Source: Treponema sp. (lineage in GTDB: Bacteria > Spirochaetota > Spirochaetia > Treponematales > Treponemataceae). From it: a stretch of 64,000 nt of DNA. Of the stretch, positions 1 through 10,100 are shown one piece after another; the stretch's first letter is position 1, and every line of letters starts with the position of its first letter. Location of the stretch: NCBI GenBank assembly GCA_016287815.1, contig JAEEWW010000005.1, positions 1 through 64,000 of the forward strand, in the 5' to 3' direction. Position numbers and translations under genes: made by a program. Below the pieces are notes generated by a model. It saw only the letters and a program-made list of their open reading frames with translations. It searched no databases and was not told where the DNA came from.

Positions 1-141
1 AGAGTCAAAATAAGCTTGCAGCATTCTTGTAATACTGTATTACAAGTCTTCAGAAAGCCTTGTACAAGCTTTAAAAACAACTTTACAGAGATACAATACG
101 TGTTTTGAATGTTAAAAAAAGAGGTCAGATAATGTCCAACC

Positions 142-1971
142 CTATTTCTTTCCGACTTTGCTGCGTAAATCGTAAATGTAGCGCTTGATTTTTTGTGTTG
201 CGGTTTTTTCAAATTCCTTAACTTCCTGGATGCGGTTAATCTTGGAACTTTTGTTTACCTTGCTGTTTACAAAGAATTGAATTTCAGAAAGGATTTCTTC
301 GCGTTTGTAAGCCATATCGCGGATAAACTGTTCTTTGGCAAGATTCAGGCTTTCAAGTCGCTTTTTTATTTCTTCTTTTATTTTATCTTCGTCCAGGCTG
401 AGTAGTGCGACAAGCCCTTTATCATCTTCAACTACCAAAGATTCATTTACAAGCGGATGCTGATTCAGCACAAATTCAATATCTTCCGGATAAATATTTT
501 CTCCGGCGGAGCCCAAAATCATGGTTTTGGAACGGCCTTTTAAAGCAAGCCGCTCAACTCCGTGGATTTTCTTTATTACGCCAAGATCTCCGGTTTTAAA
601 CCAGCCTTCACCCAAAGAATCGTCTTTTGTGGTGAACGCGGCGGCCGTCATTTCGCTTTCTTTATAATAGCCTTTCATAATATTCGGGCCTTTTACAACA
701 ACTTCGCCGATTCCTGTTTTTGGGTCAGGATCTAGAATCTTTAAATCTACGCCGTTTACAACAGGACCGATTGTCCCAGGACAGGTAAGCGGAACTCCGG
801 CCGCCGCGAGAAGAGGTGAGGTTTCTGTTAAACCATAGCCAACCGCATACGGAAACTTTCCGTCTTTTAAAAAACGTTCAACCTTATAGTCAATTTTGGC
901 ACCGCCGATTCCAAAGAATACAAGATGTCCGCCAAATGTTTTTTTCAGCTTTGAAGAGGCAATGCGGTGCAGCAAAATCTGGAAAGGACGGATTTTATAT
1001 AGAGTCCGCAAAAGTTTAGACTTAGTAAATTCTGGCAGAACCTTATTTTTGTAAATCTTTTCTACAATCAGAGGAACGGCGCATACAATTGTCGGCTGAA
1101 CAGTTTTAAATGCCGGAAGAAGGGCAGAAATTACAGGAGGTTTTCCAAGGTAGTAAATACATGCGCCGTTCATCAGCTGCATGGTAAAATCAATTGTAAA
1201 TTCGTAAACATGGGCAATCGGCAAAAAAGAAAGACATCGGTCCATTTTATTTACGCGGTGGCAATACTGTCCCTGAACTGCGTTCCACACAAGATTTTTA
1301 TGGCTTAATTCTACACCTTTGGAACGTCCTGTAGTTCCTGAAGTATAAATAATGGAAGCCGTATCATCTTCGTTTACCGTAATTTCCGGCAAGGCAGTTT
1401 GTCTTATTTTTTCATCTTCAATTTTGGCCGGTATCACGGATTTTTTCTGGTTGTTTTCTGTTTCGTCAGCTGAAGATTCTGAATAAATCTTTCCGTCTTT
1501 TTTAATGATTTTAAAATCTTCCAGTTGAATTATTGTTGCAGGAAGTTTTTCAAGATTTTCCGGTTTTTCGGCCAGGCGTTTATACTGTGCTTCAGAAAGA
1601 ACCATGATTTCAGGTTCACAATGAGCGCAAATCGTTTCAATTTCAACTAAAGAAAAATCAGGCAAAAGGGGAACTGCAATCCGGCCGTAATTGACTATCG
1701 CAAAGTAAAGGGCAACCCATTCAGGACATCCGTTTGCAAGAATTGCAATTTTTGTTCCCTGTCTGGCACCTAACAGCGTAAGAAATTTAGCCGAAAAAAT
1801 AATTTTTTCGTTCAGTTGAGTGTAGGTCAGCGGTTTTCCGCCTACAAGAGTGCAGGCATTGCATTCTCCGAATTTTTTTACGGAATTAGCCAGCATCGCC
1901 GGAAAGGTATAATGTCCTAAATCTTTTATAGTTTCCAAAAGTTTCCTCGTGTGAAAAAATGTGCGCACCAA
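142..1971 (-). CDS. AMP-dependent synthetase / long-chain-fatty-acid--CoA ligase
   Basis: ORF 609 aa with AMP-binding motif IIYTSGTTGRSKGVELSH and GYGLTETSP, GWFKTGDLG motifs. A TTG start near 1938 after ACGAGGAAAC is an alternative to the ORF-track start. Confidence 0.9.
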   Translation of the reverse strand: MVRTFFHTRKLLETIKDLGHYTFPAMLANSVKKFGECNACTLVGGKPLTYTQLNEKIIFSAKFLTLLGARQGTKIAILANGCPEWVALYFAIVNYGRIAVPLLPDFSLVEIETICAHCEPEIMVLSEAQYKRLAEKPENLEKLPATIIQLEDFKIIKKDGKIYSESSADETENNQKKSVIPAKIEDEKIRQTALPEITVNEDDTASIIYTSGTTGRSKGVELSHKNLVWNAVQGQYCHRVNKMDRCLSFLPIAHVYEFTIDFTMQLMNGACIYYLGKPPVISALLPAFKTVQPTIVCAVPLIVEKIYKNKVLPEFTKSKLLRTLYKIRPFQILLHRIASSKLKKTFGGHLVFFGIGGAKIDYKVERFLKDGKFPYAVGYGLTETSPLLAAAGVPLTCPGTIGPVVNGVDLKILDPDPKTGIGEVVVKGPNIMKGYYKESEMTAAAFTTKDDSLGEGWFKTGDLGVIKKIHGVERLALKGRSKTMILGSAGENIYPEDIEFVLNQHPLVNESLVVEDDKGLVALLSLDEDKIKEEIKKRLESLNLAKEQFIRDMAYKREEILSEIQFFVNSKVNKSSKINRIQEVKEFEKTATQKIKRYIYDLRSKVGKK

Positions 1972-1990
1972 ATCAAAACGCAGGCAAAAA

Positions 1991-2023
1991 AAAACGCAAA
2001 AGCATCATAATCTTTTGCGTTTT
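1991..2023 (-). terminator. Intrinsic terminator-like hairpin (AAAACGCAAAAG/CTTTTGCGTTTT) followed by a T-run on the minus strand, upstream of the acyl-CoA ligase
   Basis: Perfect 12-bp inverted repeat; minus strand continues into TTTTTTTTT. Confidence 0.6.
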
Positions 2024-2285
2024 TGTGAATAAACTTATTCTATAGTTGTTTTTAATGTTCAGTCAAGTATCTTAAAAGAGGTCAGTTTGGAATGCTTTTT
2101 TGCGAATTTTGGATCTGCATATTGTAAGATTGCGGAGCATTACGTTTGCAGTATTGTAGTTTTGGATTTACATAATTATGAATCTGCAATAAAATCGAAT
2201 TATCAAAAATCAGTTTATAAACTGAATGCCCTGATGCGGTAATACCGTAAAGCGGTAAAAACAGCAGAAAAATAGAGGATTTATT

Positions 2286-2741
2286 ATGGAAGTTATTCAG
2301 AGTTTCACAATTGACCACACAAAGCTAAAACCTGGAATCTACGTTTCACGCGAAGACAAAGGCTTTACAACTTACGACGTTCGGATTACTGAGCCGAATA
2401 AGGAACCTGCAATGTCTCCCGGGGCACTTCATACTTTTGAACATCTTATGGCAACCTGGTTCCGCAATTCTGAAGTAAAGGACGATGTTGTTTATGTTGG
2501 ACCGATGGGCTGTCTCACCGGAATGTATATCATTATGCTTGGAAAATACTCTGTTGAAGATATGCGTCAGCTGACAATCCGCTGTCTTGAATGGATTCTT
2601 ACTCAGAATGAAGTTCCTGCGACCAGACCGGAAGCCTGCGGAAATTATCTTCTTCACGATCTTCCTATGTGCAAGTGGGAAAGTAAACGCTACCTTGACA
2701 GACTAAAAAACGATTTCCACTGCGAATACACAAAACTTTAG
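2286..2741 (+). CDS. luxS: S-ribosylhomocysteine lyase (LuxS)
   Basis: 151 aa; HTFEHLMATWFRNS zinc-binding motif, MGCLTGMY active-site Cys region, ACGNY...HDL C-terminus. Confidence 0.9.
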   Translation: MEVIQSFTIDHTKLKPGIYVSREDKGFTTYDVRITEPNKEPAMSPGALHTFEHLMATWFRNSEVKDDVVYVGPMGCLTGMYIIMLGKYSVEDMRQLTIRCLEWILTQNEVPATRPEACGNYLLHDLPMCKWESKRYLDRLKNDFHCEYTKL

Positions 2742-2839
2742 ATTTCCTTGGATTATCGAAAGTTTTGTGCAGACGCATATTAAGCGTGTGAAAAGAAATT
2801 AATGGTGCTGAACTAAAAATCTTGTCTTATAACAAAAAG

Positions 2840-2859
2840 GGCTTCCATTTCTGGAAGCC
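2840..2859. terminator. Bidirectional terminator between convergent luxS and purA
   Basis: GGCTTCC-atttct-GGAAGCC stem flanked by A-rich and T-rich tracts. Confidence 0.6.
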
Positions 2860-2880
2860 TTAAATTTTATTTAGTAGTGC

Positions 2881-4107
2881 CTACTTTTTCCACGGATTGA
2901 TTCTATTATAGGTTTCGTTTCTATCAGGACCTACAGAAACAATTCCTACCGGAGTTCCGGTAAAATCTTCTATAAATTCAACATATTCTTTTGCAGCTTT
3001 TGGAAGCTTTGAATAAGAACCGCAAGGTCTTAAAGAAGATTTCCAGCCTTTGAACTTTTCCAAAACTGGTTTTGCCTTATTCAAGGCAGGAATAGAAGCC
3101 GGGAAATCCGTAACGATTTTGCCGTCAATTTCGTAAGCTACACAGGCTTCAATTTCGTCCATTTCATCGTAAACATCCAGGTGGGTCAAAACGAGTGAAT
3201 CAATTGAATTAACGTGGCATGCATAGCGGAGTGCTACCAGGTCAAGATAGCCGCAGCGGCGTGCACGGCCTGTTGTAACTCCATATTCATTTCCTGTTGT
3301 ACGAACGTAGTTGCAAAGTTCGCTTTCTGTTTCGTTGTTAAATTCTGTTGGCATTGGACCGTTGCCGACGCGTGTTTCGTAAGCCTTGAAAACTCCGTAA
3401 ACTTTGTCTATTGCGCGTGGACCGATTCCTGAACCGCTTGCAGCACCGTAACTGCCTGAAGCACCTGAAGAAACATAAGGGTATGTACCTGAATCAATGT
3501 CGAGCATTGCACCCTGTGCGCCTTCAAAAAGAATGTTGTCTTTGCGGAATTCCCACATTTTTGCGGCAATATCAACGCGCATTTTTAAAAGCTGTTCTTT
3601 ATATTTATTCAAAAATTCTTTGTCTGCTTCGTCAAGGTCGTTCCATTTTTCTTCCCAGTCCAAATCTGCAAGGCGGATTCCGTCGCGTTCAGCTTTCTGA
3701 GAATATGTGGTTCCGATTCCGCGACCTGTTGTACCAATCGGGCGTTTTCTTGCTGCGTCGCGGTCTTTGTCCATCTGGCGGTAACCCGGCAATGTGATGT
3801 GGGCGCGGTCAGAAATGAATACGCGTCCTTCCCAATCTATTCCGTTGTCGGAAAGCATTTTAAGTTCGTTGAAAAGAGCTTCCGGTTCAATTACCATACC
3901 GGAACCAAGGAAAACTGATTTTCCAGGATAAAGAATTCCTGACGGAACCTGATGAAGTGCATACTTTTTGCCATCAACAACGATTGTATGACCTGCGTTT
4001 GCACCGCCTGCATAGCGGACAACGTATTTTGCTTTTTCTGCAAGGAAGTCTACAATTTTTCCTTTTCCTTCATCACCCCACTGGGCACCCATTACAACAA
4101 CGTTCAT
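2881..4107 (-). CDS. purA: Adenylosuccinate synthetase
   Basis: 408 aa; N-terminal GAQWGDEGKGKIVD, GTTGRGIGTTYSQKAERDGIR, VSVGPDRNET. Confidence 0.97.
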   Translation of the reverse strand: MNVVVMGAQWGDEGKGKIVDFLAEKAKYVVRYAGGANAGHTIVVDGKKYALHQVPSGILYPGKSVFLGSGMVIEPEALFNELKMLSDNGIDWEGRVFISDRAHITLPGYRQMDKDRDAARKRPIGTTGRGIGTTYSQKAERDGIRLADLDWEEKWNDLDEADKEFLNKYKEQLLKMRVDIAAKMWEFRKDNILFEGAQGAMLDIDSGTYPYVSSGASGSYGAASGSGIGPRAIDKVYGVFKAYETRVGNGPMPTEFNNETESELCNYVRTTGNEYGVTTGRARRCGYLDLVALRYACHVNSIDSLVLTHLDVYDEMDEIEACVAYEIDGKIVTDFPASIPALNKAKPVLEKFKGWKSSLRPCGSYSKLPKAAKEYVEFIEDFTGTPVGIVSVGPDRNETYNRINPWKK

Positions 4108-4214
4108 CTAAAAGCCTCCGACGAAATTGCATATTTATTCATTTTTGCACGCACATACTAGCATAAAATGCAATTACATGCAAATACTGTGTGCTTGACA
4201 TTAAAAGTTAACGG

Positions 4215-4227
4215 TGTTAAATTAACA
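4215..4227. promoter_or_regulatory. Palindrome TGTTAA-A-TTAACA overlapping a putative promoter of the TetR-family gene
   Basis: TTGACA at 4195-4200, 17 nt spacer, TAAATT at 4218-4223; perfect 6+1+6 dyad. Confidence 0.45.
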
Positions 4228-4287
4228 GTGTAAAAACGCAGCGCGTACGTAACGCTGGCATAACACTCAAAACATATCGGAGATAAT

Positions 4288-4920
4288 ATGAGGAATTCTA
4301 ATCCGCAGCTGATAATCCAGATAAAAAAACAGGCTCTGGAACTTTTAATGCATAAAAACCCGGAAGAAATCGGAATGCGCGACATAGCATCCGTGTGCGG
4401 GATAACGGCAACAAATATCTATCATTATTACAAAGATAAGAATGAACTTTTTCAGTCAGTTTCGCTTGATTGTCTTTTAGAACTTAATGAGCGGATTAAG
4501 GCGGCTGTAAAAGAAGATTCAGCAAAAAAAGATTTACCGGGAGAAAATGGCACGTCAATTTCAATTAAAGAGAAAATAAAAACTGCAATCAGTGTTTACC
4601 GCGACTGGTGTTTTGAAAACCCCCGGCGTGCGCTTCTGGTTATGCAAGGAATAAAATCTGCAACTGATGCATTGCCAGATATTATAGAAGAATATTATGC
4701 CTGTAACAGAACCGGCGAAAATCTTTTAAAAGAGGCGGTTAGTCAGGGACTTGCAAAATCAGAAAATCCGCGGCTTGATATCGGAATTTTAGTTTCCGGG
4801 CTTTGGGGCTGCATAGAATCAGTAATTCTAAAAAAATCTGAAATTGAATACTGGGAAGACGGAAAGGCTTTTACTGACCGTTTTGTTTCAATGTGGATTG
4901 ATTCAATATTTATTCATTGA
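4288..4920 (+). CDS. TetR/AcrR family transcriptional regulator
   Basis: 210 aa; N-terminal HTH: IGMRDIASVCGITATNIYHYYKDKNELF. Confidence 0.85.
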   Translation: MRNSNPQLIIQIKKQALELLMHKNPEEIGMRDIASVCGITATNIYHYYKDKNELFQSVSLDCLLELNERIKAAVKEDSAKKDLPGENGTSISIKEKIKTAISVYRDWCFENPRRALLVMQGIKSATDALPDIIEEYYACNRTGENLLKEAVSQGLAKSENPRLDIGILVSGLWGCIESVILKKSEIEYWEDGKAFTDRFVSMWIDSIFIH

Positions 4921-4936
4921 TTAATAGGGGAAAAAA

Positions 4937-5602
4937 ATGAAAACTATCAAAAAAAATCAGGTTGTATCTGTTCTTGCCGCAATTATGATTTTTATGGCGC
5001 TTCCTGCCGGGCTTTTTGCGCGGGAAATAAAAGTTAATGTGATTCCTGGTGAAAACTGGAAAGAAAAACGTGAAGCTCAGGCTGTAATCTGGCTTGAAGA
5101 TTTAAAAGGAAATTATATTAAGACTTTATATGTAACAGAAAGGGCGGCGCGCAAAAACTGGATTTTTAGCCCGAAAGAAGGAAGACCTGAATCTCTTCCG
5201 GTATGGTATAACGCTTCAAAGTATGATGCTGCAAAATCTGCAAAAAAAGAAAAGGGTTTGGAGGGCGCAGAATTTGATGCCGTTACAAACGCAACTCCAA
5301 AAAGCGGAATACAGATTACTTCGCAAATTCCGGACGGAGATTTTGTATTAAAGGCAGAATTTAACACAAGTTTTGACTACAACGATTTTTACACAAAAAA
5401 GAATTCCGGAGTAAACGGACAGCCTTCGGTTGTTTATTCAACTGAAATTTCTGCTTCTGACTTAGCCAATTCCAATGGCAGAATAACTATGGAATTCTGC
5501 GGCACAGGTTCGCAAGACGGAACTGACGGAAAAATTCACGATTCTGCAGAAAAACTTACAACGGCAAAATCAATCGTAAAAAATATAGAAGTAAGCTTTT
5601 AG
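4937..5602 (+). CDS. Exported DUF2271-like protein
   Basis: Signal peptide; QAVIWLEDLKGNYIKTLYVTERAARKNW pattern typical of DUF2271; immediately downstream of the tetR gene. Confidence 0.65.
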   Translation: MKTIKKNQVVSVLAAIMIFMALPAGLFAREIKVNVIPGENWKEKREAQAVIWLEDLKGNYIKTLYVTERAARKNWIFSPKEGRPESLPVWYNASKYDAAKSAKKEKGLEGAEFDAVTNATPKSGIQITSQIPDGDFVLKAEFNTSFDYNDFYTKKNSGVNGQPSVVYSTEISASDLANSNGRITMEFCGTGSQDGTDGKIHDSAEKLTTAKSIVKNIEVSF

Positions 5603-5684
5603 TCAGGCATTCAGCCGAACATTCAGGAAAATCAGCCGAACGCCTGAGCCGAATGCGCGGCAAAAATCAAAGGATGGAGAAACG

Positions 5685-6224
5685 ATGAATATTTTAGTGC
5701 TAAATGGAAGTCCACGTAAAAACGGAAACGTAGCAAAAGCGTTACACGCAGAACTTAAGCGGTTTTGTGCAGATAAAATGCCTGAAAATACTGTTTACTG
5801 GCATGACATTTCTGATTTGAACTTTGATTTTTGCCGCGGATGCATGGCCTGCCGCTCAAAAGAAAAAAATGGTGTTTGTATTCTTGCAAACGATGATGCG
5901 CATAAAATAGCCGAAGAAATAAAAAACTGCGGCATGATTTTTGTCGGAACGCCTGTTTACTGGGGTAATTTAAATGGAAAACTAAAAGCTCTGTTTGACA
6001 GGCTTGTCGGTGTTATGATGGGCGAAACCCGCATGGGAATCCCTGTTCCGCTGCATAAAGGGAAAAAAGCAGTTGTTGTTACAAGCTGTACAACGCCGTT
6101 TCCGTTTAATTACATCTGCGGTCAATCAAGCGGGGCAGGCCGCGCATTAAGGGAAATACTCAAATCTTCAGGATTTAAAATCATCAGGACAAAAAATATT
6201 GCCGGTACAAAAAAGAATAATTAA
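5685..6224 (+). CDS. Flavodoxin-like NAD(P)H-dependent FMN reductase family protein
   Basis: MNILVLNGSPRKNGNVAKAL, CRGCMACRSKEKNGVC, VGTPVYWGNLNGKLKALFDRL. Confidence 0.85.
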   Translation: MNILVLNGSPRKNGNVAKALHAELKRFCADKMPENTVYWHDISDLNFDFCRGCMACRSKEKNGVCILANDDAHKIAEEIKNCGMIFVGTPVYWGNLNGKLKALFDRLVGVMMGETRMGIPVPLHKGKKAVVVTSCTTPFPFNYICGQSSGAGRALREILKSSGFKIIRTKNIAGTKKNN

Positions 6225-6227
6225 GCC

Positions 6228-6956
6228 TTAACTTTCCGGTGAATATTTTACCGTCAGAACAGAGGCAATCCGGCCGTCAATTGTATAGGCACGGTCGGGG
6301 TTTGTTTTGTCAATAATTGCCTTCATTCCGCTGTAAAAATTATAATAGTAAGTTCCTTCCGGCAACGGCAAATCGAGCATGTAAAGGCCTGGTTTAACTT
6401 CTGCAAGTGTGTAAATCCACGAATCCCAGTTTGTAAAAGTTCCGCCAACGCGAATCTGCTGACCGGATTCTCCTTCGTAGACAAAATGAACTGTATTGCC
6501 GCTTTCAACCTGAGTTGCCGGCGGAATGAATCTGTTTATGTCGATTTTAGAAAGCCTTATTCCGTTTTCCCGATTGTATTCAGAATTAGGATTTAACGGG
6601 TCTGTTGTCCAAAGCCCGTCAATAATCAGTCTATACGAAATTGATTTTGCATTTTTGGGAATATCTAAAATGTAAAAATACCATGAATCCGTCTGATTTC
6701 CTTCAAAGTCACGGAAAATTCTCAGCTTAAACGGATGAACGGTTTTAAAACTTTCAAAGTCAAATGCAATGCCTACAAAATGTGCATTATGTTCAGCCGT
6801 AAAAACAATACAATCGTTGATTATCTGCGGCGAATTTATGCCCGTGATTTTTGACAAAAGTTCATCTGTTATTTCCGTTTTGCTGTTGTCAAATTCCTGG
6901 GCATATGCTCCCAGAAATGCCGACAGCACGATTAAAGAGAGAAAAAGACGTTTCAT
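6228..6956 (-). CDS. Exported protein with glycogen-binding (AMPK-CBM48-like) E-set domains
   Basis: Signal peptide MKRLFLSLIVLSAFLGAYAQ from an internal Met (ORF extends to 7040); IRVGGTFTNWDSWIYTLAEVKPGLYMLDLPLPEGTYYYNFYSG. Confidence 0.7.
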   Translation of the reverse strand: MKRLFLSLIVLSAFLGAYAQEFDNSKTEITDELLSKITGINSPQIINDCIVFTAEHNAHFVGIAFDFESFKTVHPFKLRIFRDFEGNQTDSWYFYILDIPKNAKSISYRLIIDGLWTTDPLNPNSEYNRENGIRLSKIDINRFIPPATQVESGNTVHFVYEGESGQQIRVGGTFTNWDSWIYTLAEVKPGLYMLDLPLPEGTYYYNFYSGMKAIIDKTNPDRAYTIDGRIASVLTVKYSPES

Positions 6957-7162
6957 ACTTCGTTTATCGGAAGTTTTGGAATTCTTTTTGAGTTTTTTTA
7001 TAGGCCTTTTTTTGGCAAGCTGCGCGCTTCGTGTATTCATTTAAAATTACATTAAAGCCATTTTAGAAAAATTCCGTTAATTATAAGGTAGGTGGGAAAA
7101 AAATCTAAAAGTGATTTTCCTACCTTGTATTGGTCTATTTTGTGGAGTAAAATCAAAGTCTA

Positions 7163-10100
7163 ATGCCAGGAAAAAAGCAATTACAAAAGTTTTCAGATGA
7201 TGTACTCAAAATTGGCGACGAAGTAAAAGTTCGTGCTGCCCGCGGCGAAAAGCCTGCTATTTTTCCTGTTCCGCCGGAAACTCCAGATGTGGATGACAGT
7301 CAGGATTTTGTTCTTGGTATGCCTGACCCTGAAGATGAAAGCCATGCAGTTCCTAATTCACCTGATAATGATGATATTCCTGTCGCAGATGCTGCTGATG
7401 CAGGTTTTGCTTCAGACGGTGCTTCTTCCGGTGGTGATTCTGATCTTTCCATTCCTGATATTCCGATTCCTGGTGAAGAAGGTTTTGTTTCCGACATCCC
7501 GGATTTAAGCGATATTCTTAATTCGATTGCCCAGGGCGATTCGGCAAATGATGAGGGGGCTGCCCTTGATGATGTTTTAGGCAGCGTGGGCGATGATTCT
7601 GGCGATACACTGGGTGGTGCTGCTTTGCCGCCTGATGCTGACTTGGGCGGAGATGATATGCCTTCCGGTGGTGCTATGGCAGACGATGCCTTGACTGGAC
7701 TTGATTTGCCGCCAGAAAATGCCATGGACGGGGATGATTCCATGGCTGAAAGTGACTTACCTGCCGGGGATTTAGCTGCGCCAGACAATACGGAAAATAT
7801 AGAAGAAATTGATGAAATTCCTGAAGTTTTGGAAGATGAATCTTTTGATGCTTCAGCTTTAAATGTTTCTGATGTGCCGGATGCCTCGGCTGTTCCGGCA
7901 GCTGGGGATGGCGACTCTGGTAATGAACCGGATTTAGCAGCCCTTGGTGATATCAGCGATTTTGGTCCTGTTGCTGATGTTGGAACCGGCACCGAAGAGG
8001 CGCCTGAAACAGGAGACAATGTCAATGCAGAGCCTAAAGAAGCCACTGCCGTTTCTGACCTTTCCGATAGTTTAGGCGACTTTGATTTGCCTTCAGAAAC
8101 TGAAAACCCAGATGTTTTTGGCGGAGATTTTGGCCTTAATCTTGGCGACGAAGTTCCTGCATCAGGTTCTGATGCAGGAACTGAAAGTGATTTTACAGCC
8201 GCTCCGGAAGCCGATTTTTCTGAAGTTCCGGATGCTGGTGATATTGATTTTGATGCCCTTAATGCAGCTCCAAAAGCAGAAAGCAGTGATGCTGAATTAA
8301 ATGCGCCTTCTCTTGATGAAAGTTCTGCAAATTCTTCTGCATCGGATTTTGCTTCAGTTGATGATTTCGGACTGGACGATTTTGGTGATTTTGGAAGTTC
8401 TCCAGCTTCTGATGCAGTGGGCGATGCTGGCACAGATTCAGCCGGCGCGGCTGCAGCAGATTTTGGCGATGCATCAGGTTTGGATATTCCGGCTTCAGAT
8501 ACTGCCGGTACTGATGACTTTGAGTTCCAGGGTGAAGATCAGAATCAGGCAGGTCAGGGTGAAGAGAATCCGCTTGGCGATGTTGATCTTTCTGCGTTAG
8601 ACGGTATGGATTTTGGTGATTCTGCCGGAACTGATTCTTCTTTTGGCGATGATTCAGGCTTAGGCTCCTCTTCCGCCGGAAGCGATGATGGACTTGGCGA
8701 CGGATCAGAAAATTCCAACTTTGAAGATATTGACATAAAAGATACCGATGAAAACTTTGGCTCATCTGGCTCGGACGACGACTTTGAACTTGGCGGCGAT
8801 GATGACTTTCTTATTCCAGGTTTCTCCGATACCATGGAAGCGGATTTCGGTTCTACAGAAAAGAAAGAAGTTAATCCTGTTTCATTCAGTCAGAGTTCTT
8901 CAGCAACTCCGCGTGATTATAAATTAACCGAAGAAGATTACGATAAATTCAAGAAAAATCTTGCAAAATATCCGTTGAATGTAAAACTTGCAATCGAAGA
9001 AATGATTGCAAACAATGACTTTACTGAAGACGTTATTTTTGAAGTTATTGAAAAAGTCGTTAAAAAAACTCAGGCTCGTCAGCTTGCAATTTTCCTTGAA
9101 AAAATTCTTGATATTTCGCTTCCTGTTCCTCGTGATTTTGAACACCGTACAGTTGAAGAATACGAAGCATATAAGGCTTCTTTTGAATATCAGCTTAAAA
9201 ATAAAATTATTCCGCTTACACTTATTGTAATAGGTCTTGGTTTAATAAGTACATTCCTGTTTATGTGCGGAAAGCACTATATTTATCGTCCTTTAAAGGC
9301 AGAAAGTCTGTACCGCCAGGGCTATGCTCTGCTACAGTCTGATGAATATCCTCAGTCAGAGCAGAAATTTAAGGAAGCCGTTCATTACAGAAACAGCAAA
9401 AAGTGGTTCTATAAATATGCAAGAGGCTACAGAGAACATAAGCAGTACGAACGAGCCGCAGTTATGTATGATGATATTCTTAAACGCTATAAAAATGATA
9501 AGCCTGCCGGTCTTGAATACGCACAGATGCAGTGGCAGGATTTGTCTGATTACGAAGGCGCTGTAAGAATCTTGAATGACCGTATGCTTATGTACCATGT
9601 AAATGATCCGGACGGTCTTTTGGAATTAGGTGATATTTACCTTGACTGGGCAGATTCCGGCGAAACAGAAATGTACGAAAATGCCCGTTTAAATTATGCG
9701 GCTCTTATAAATCTGTACGGCGGAAAAGATTTGTACATGGCAAGAATGATGCGCTACTTTATCCGCACAGATAATCTGCGTGAAGTTCTTCAGTTAAAAG
9801 AAATTTTCTTCCCGAAGAAAAAAGCATTGGGCGCACAGGATTTAACGGAACTTAGCGGTTACATGTTCGATAAAATGACAGGTAAGCTTTCTGCAAATGA
9901 AGCATATCTTAAAGACCGTATCGAAGATGTTAAAGCCTTAATGGAACGTGCAATAGAGGCAGATTCTTCAAATCCTACGGCTCTTTATAATATGGCCCGC
10001 TACTATCTTAATATGTCTAACTATAATGGTGCAGCTTCGTATCTTGATGCAGCTGTAGACGCCTTTAAGAAAGTTCCGCGCCTCAGAAAAGCAGACGTTT

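Noticed and set aside
2082-2318. 78-aa minus-strand ORF in the luxS upstream region
   Set aside because: Overlaps the luxS start and regulatory palindrome; no plausible RBS.
7300-8433. 377-aa minus-strand ORF (MPASPTASEAGELPKSPKSSS...)
   Set aside because: Antisense shadow of the Asp/Ser/Gly-rich repeats in the 1242-aa TPR protein; Ser/Lys/Pro composition is the codon mirror.
8259-8765. 168-aa minus-strand ORF, Gln/His/Arg-rich
   Set aside because: Also an antisense mirror of the acidic low-complexity coding region, with no independent support.
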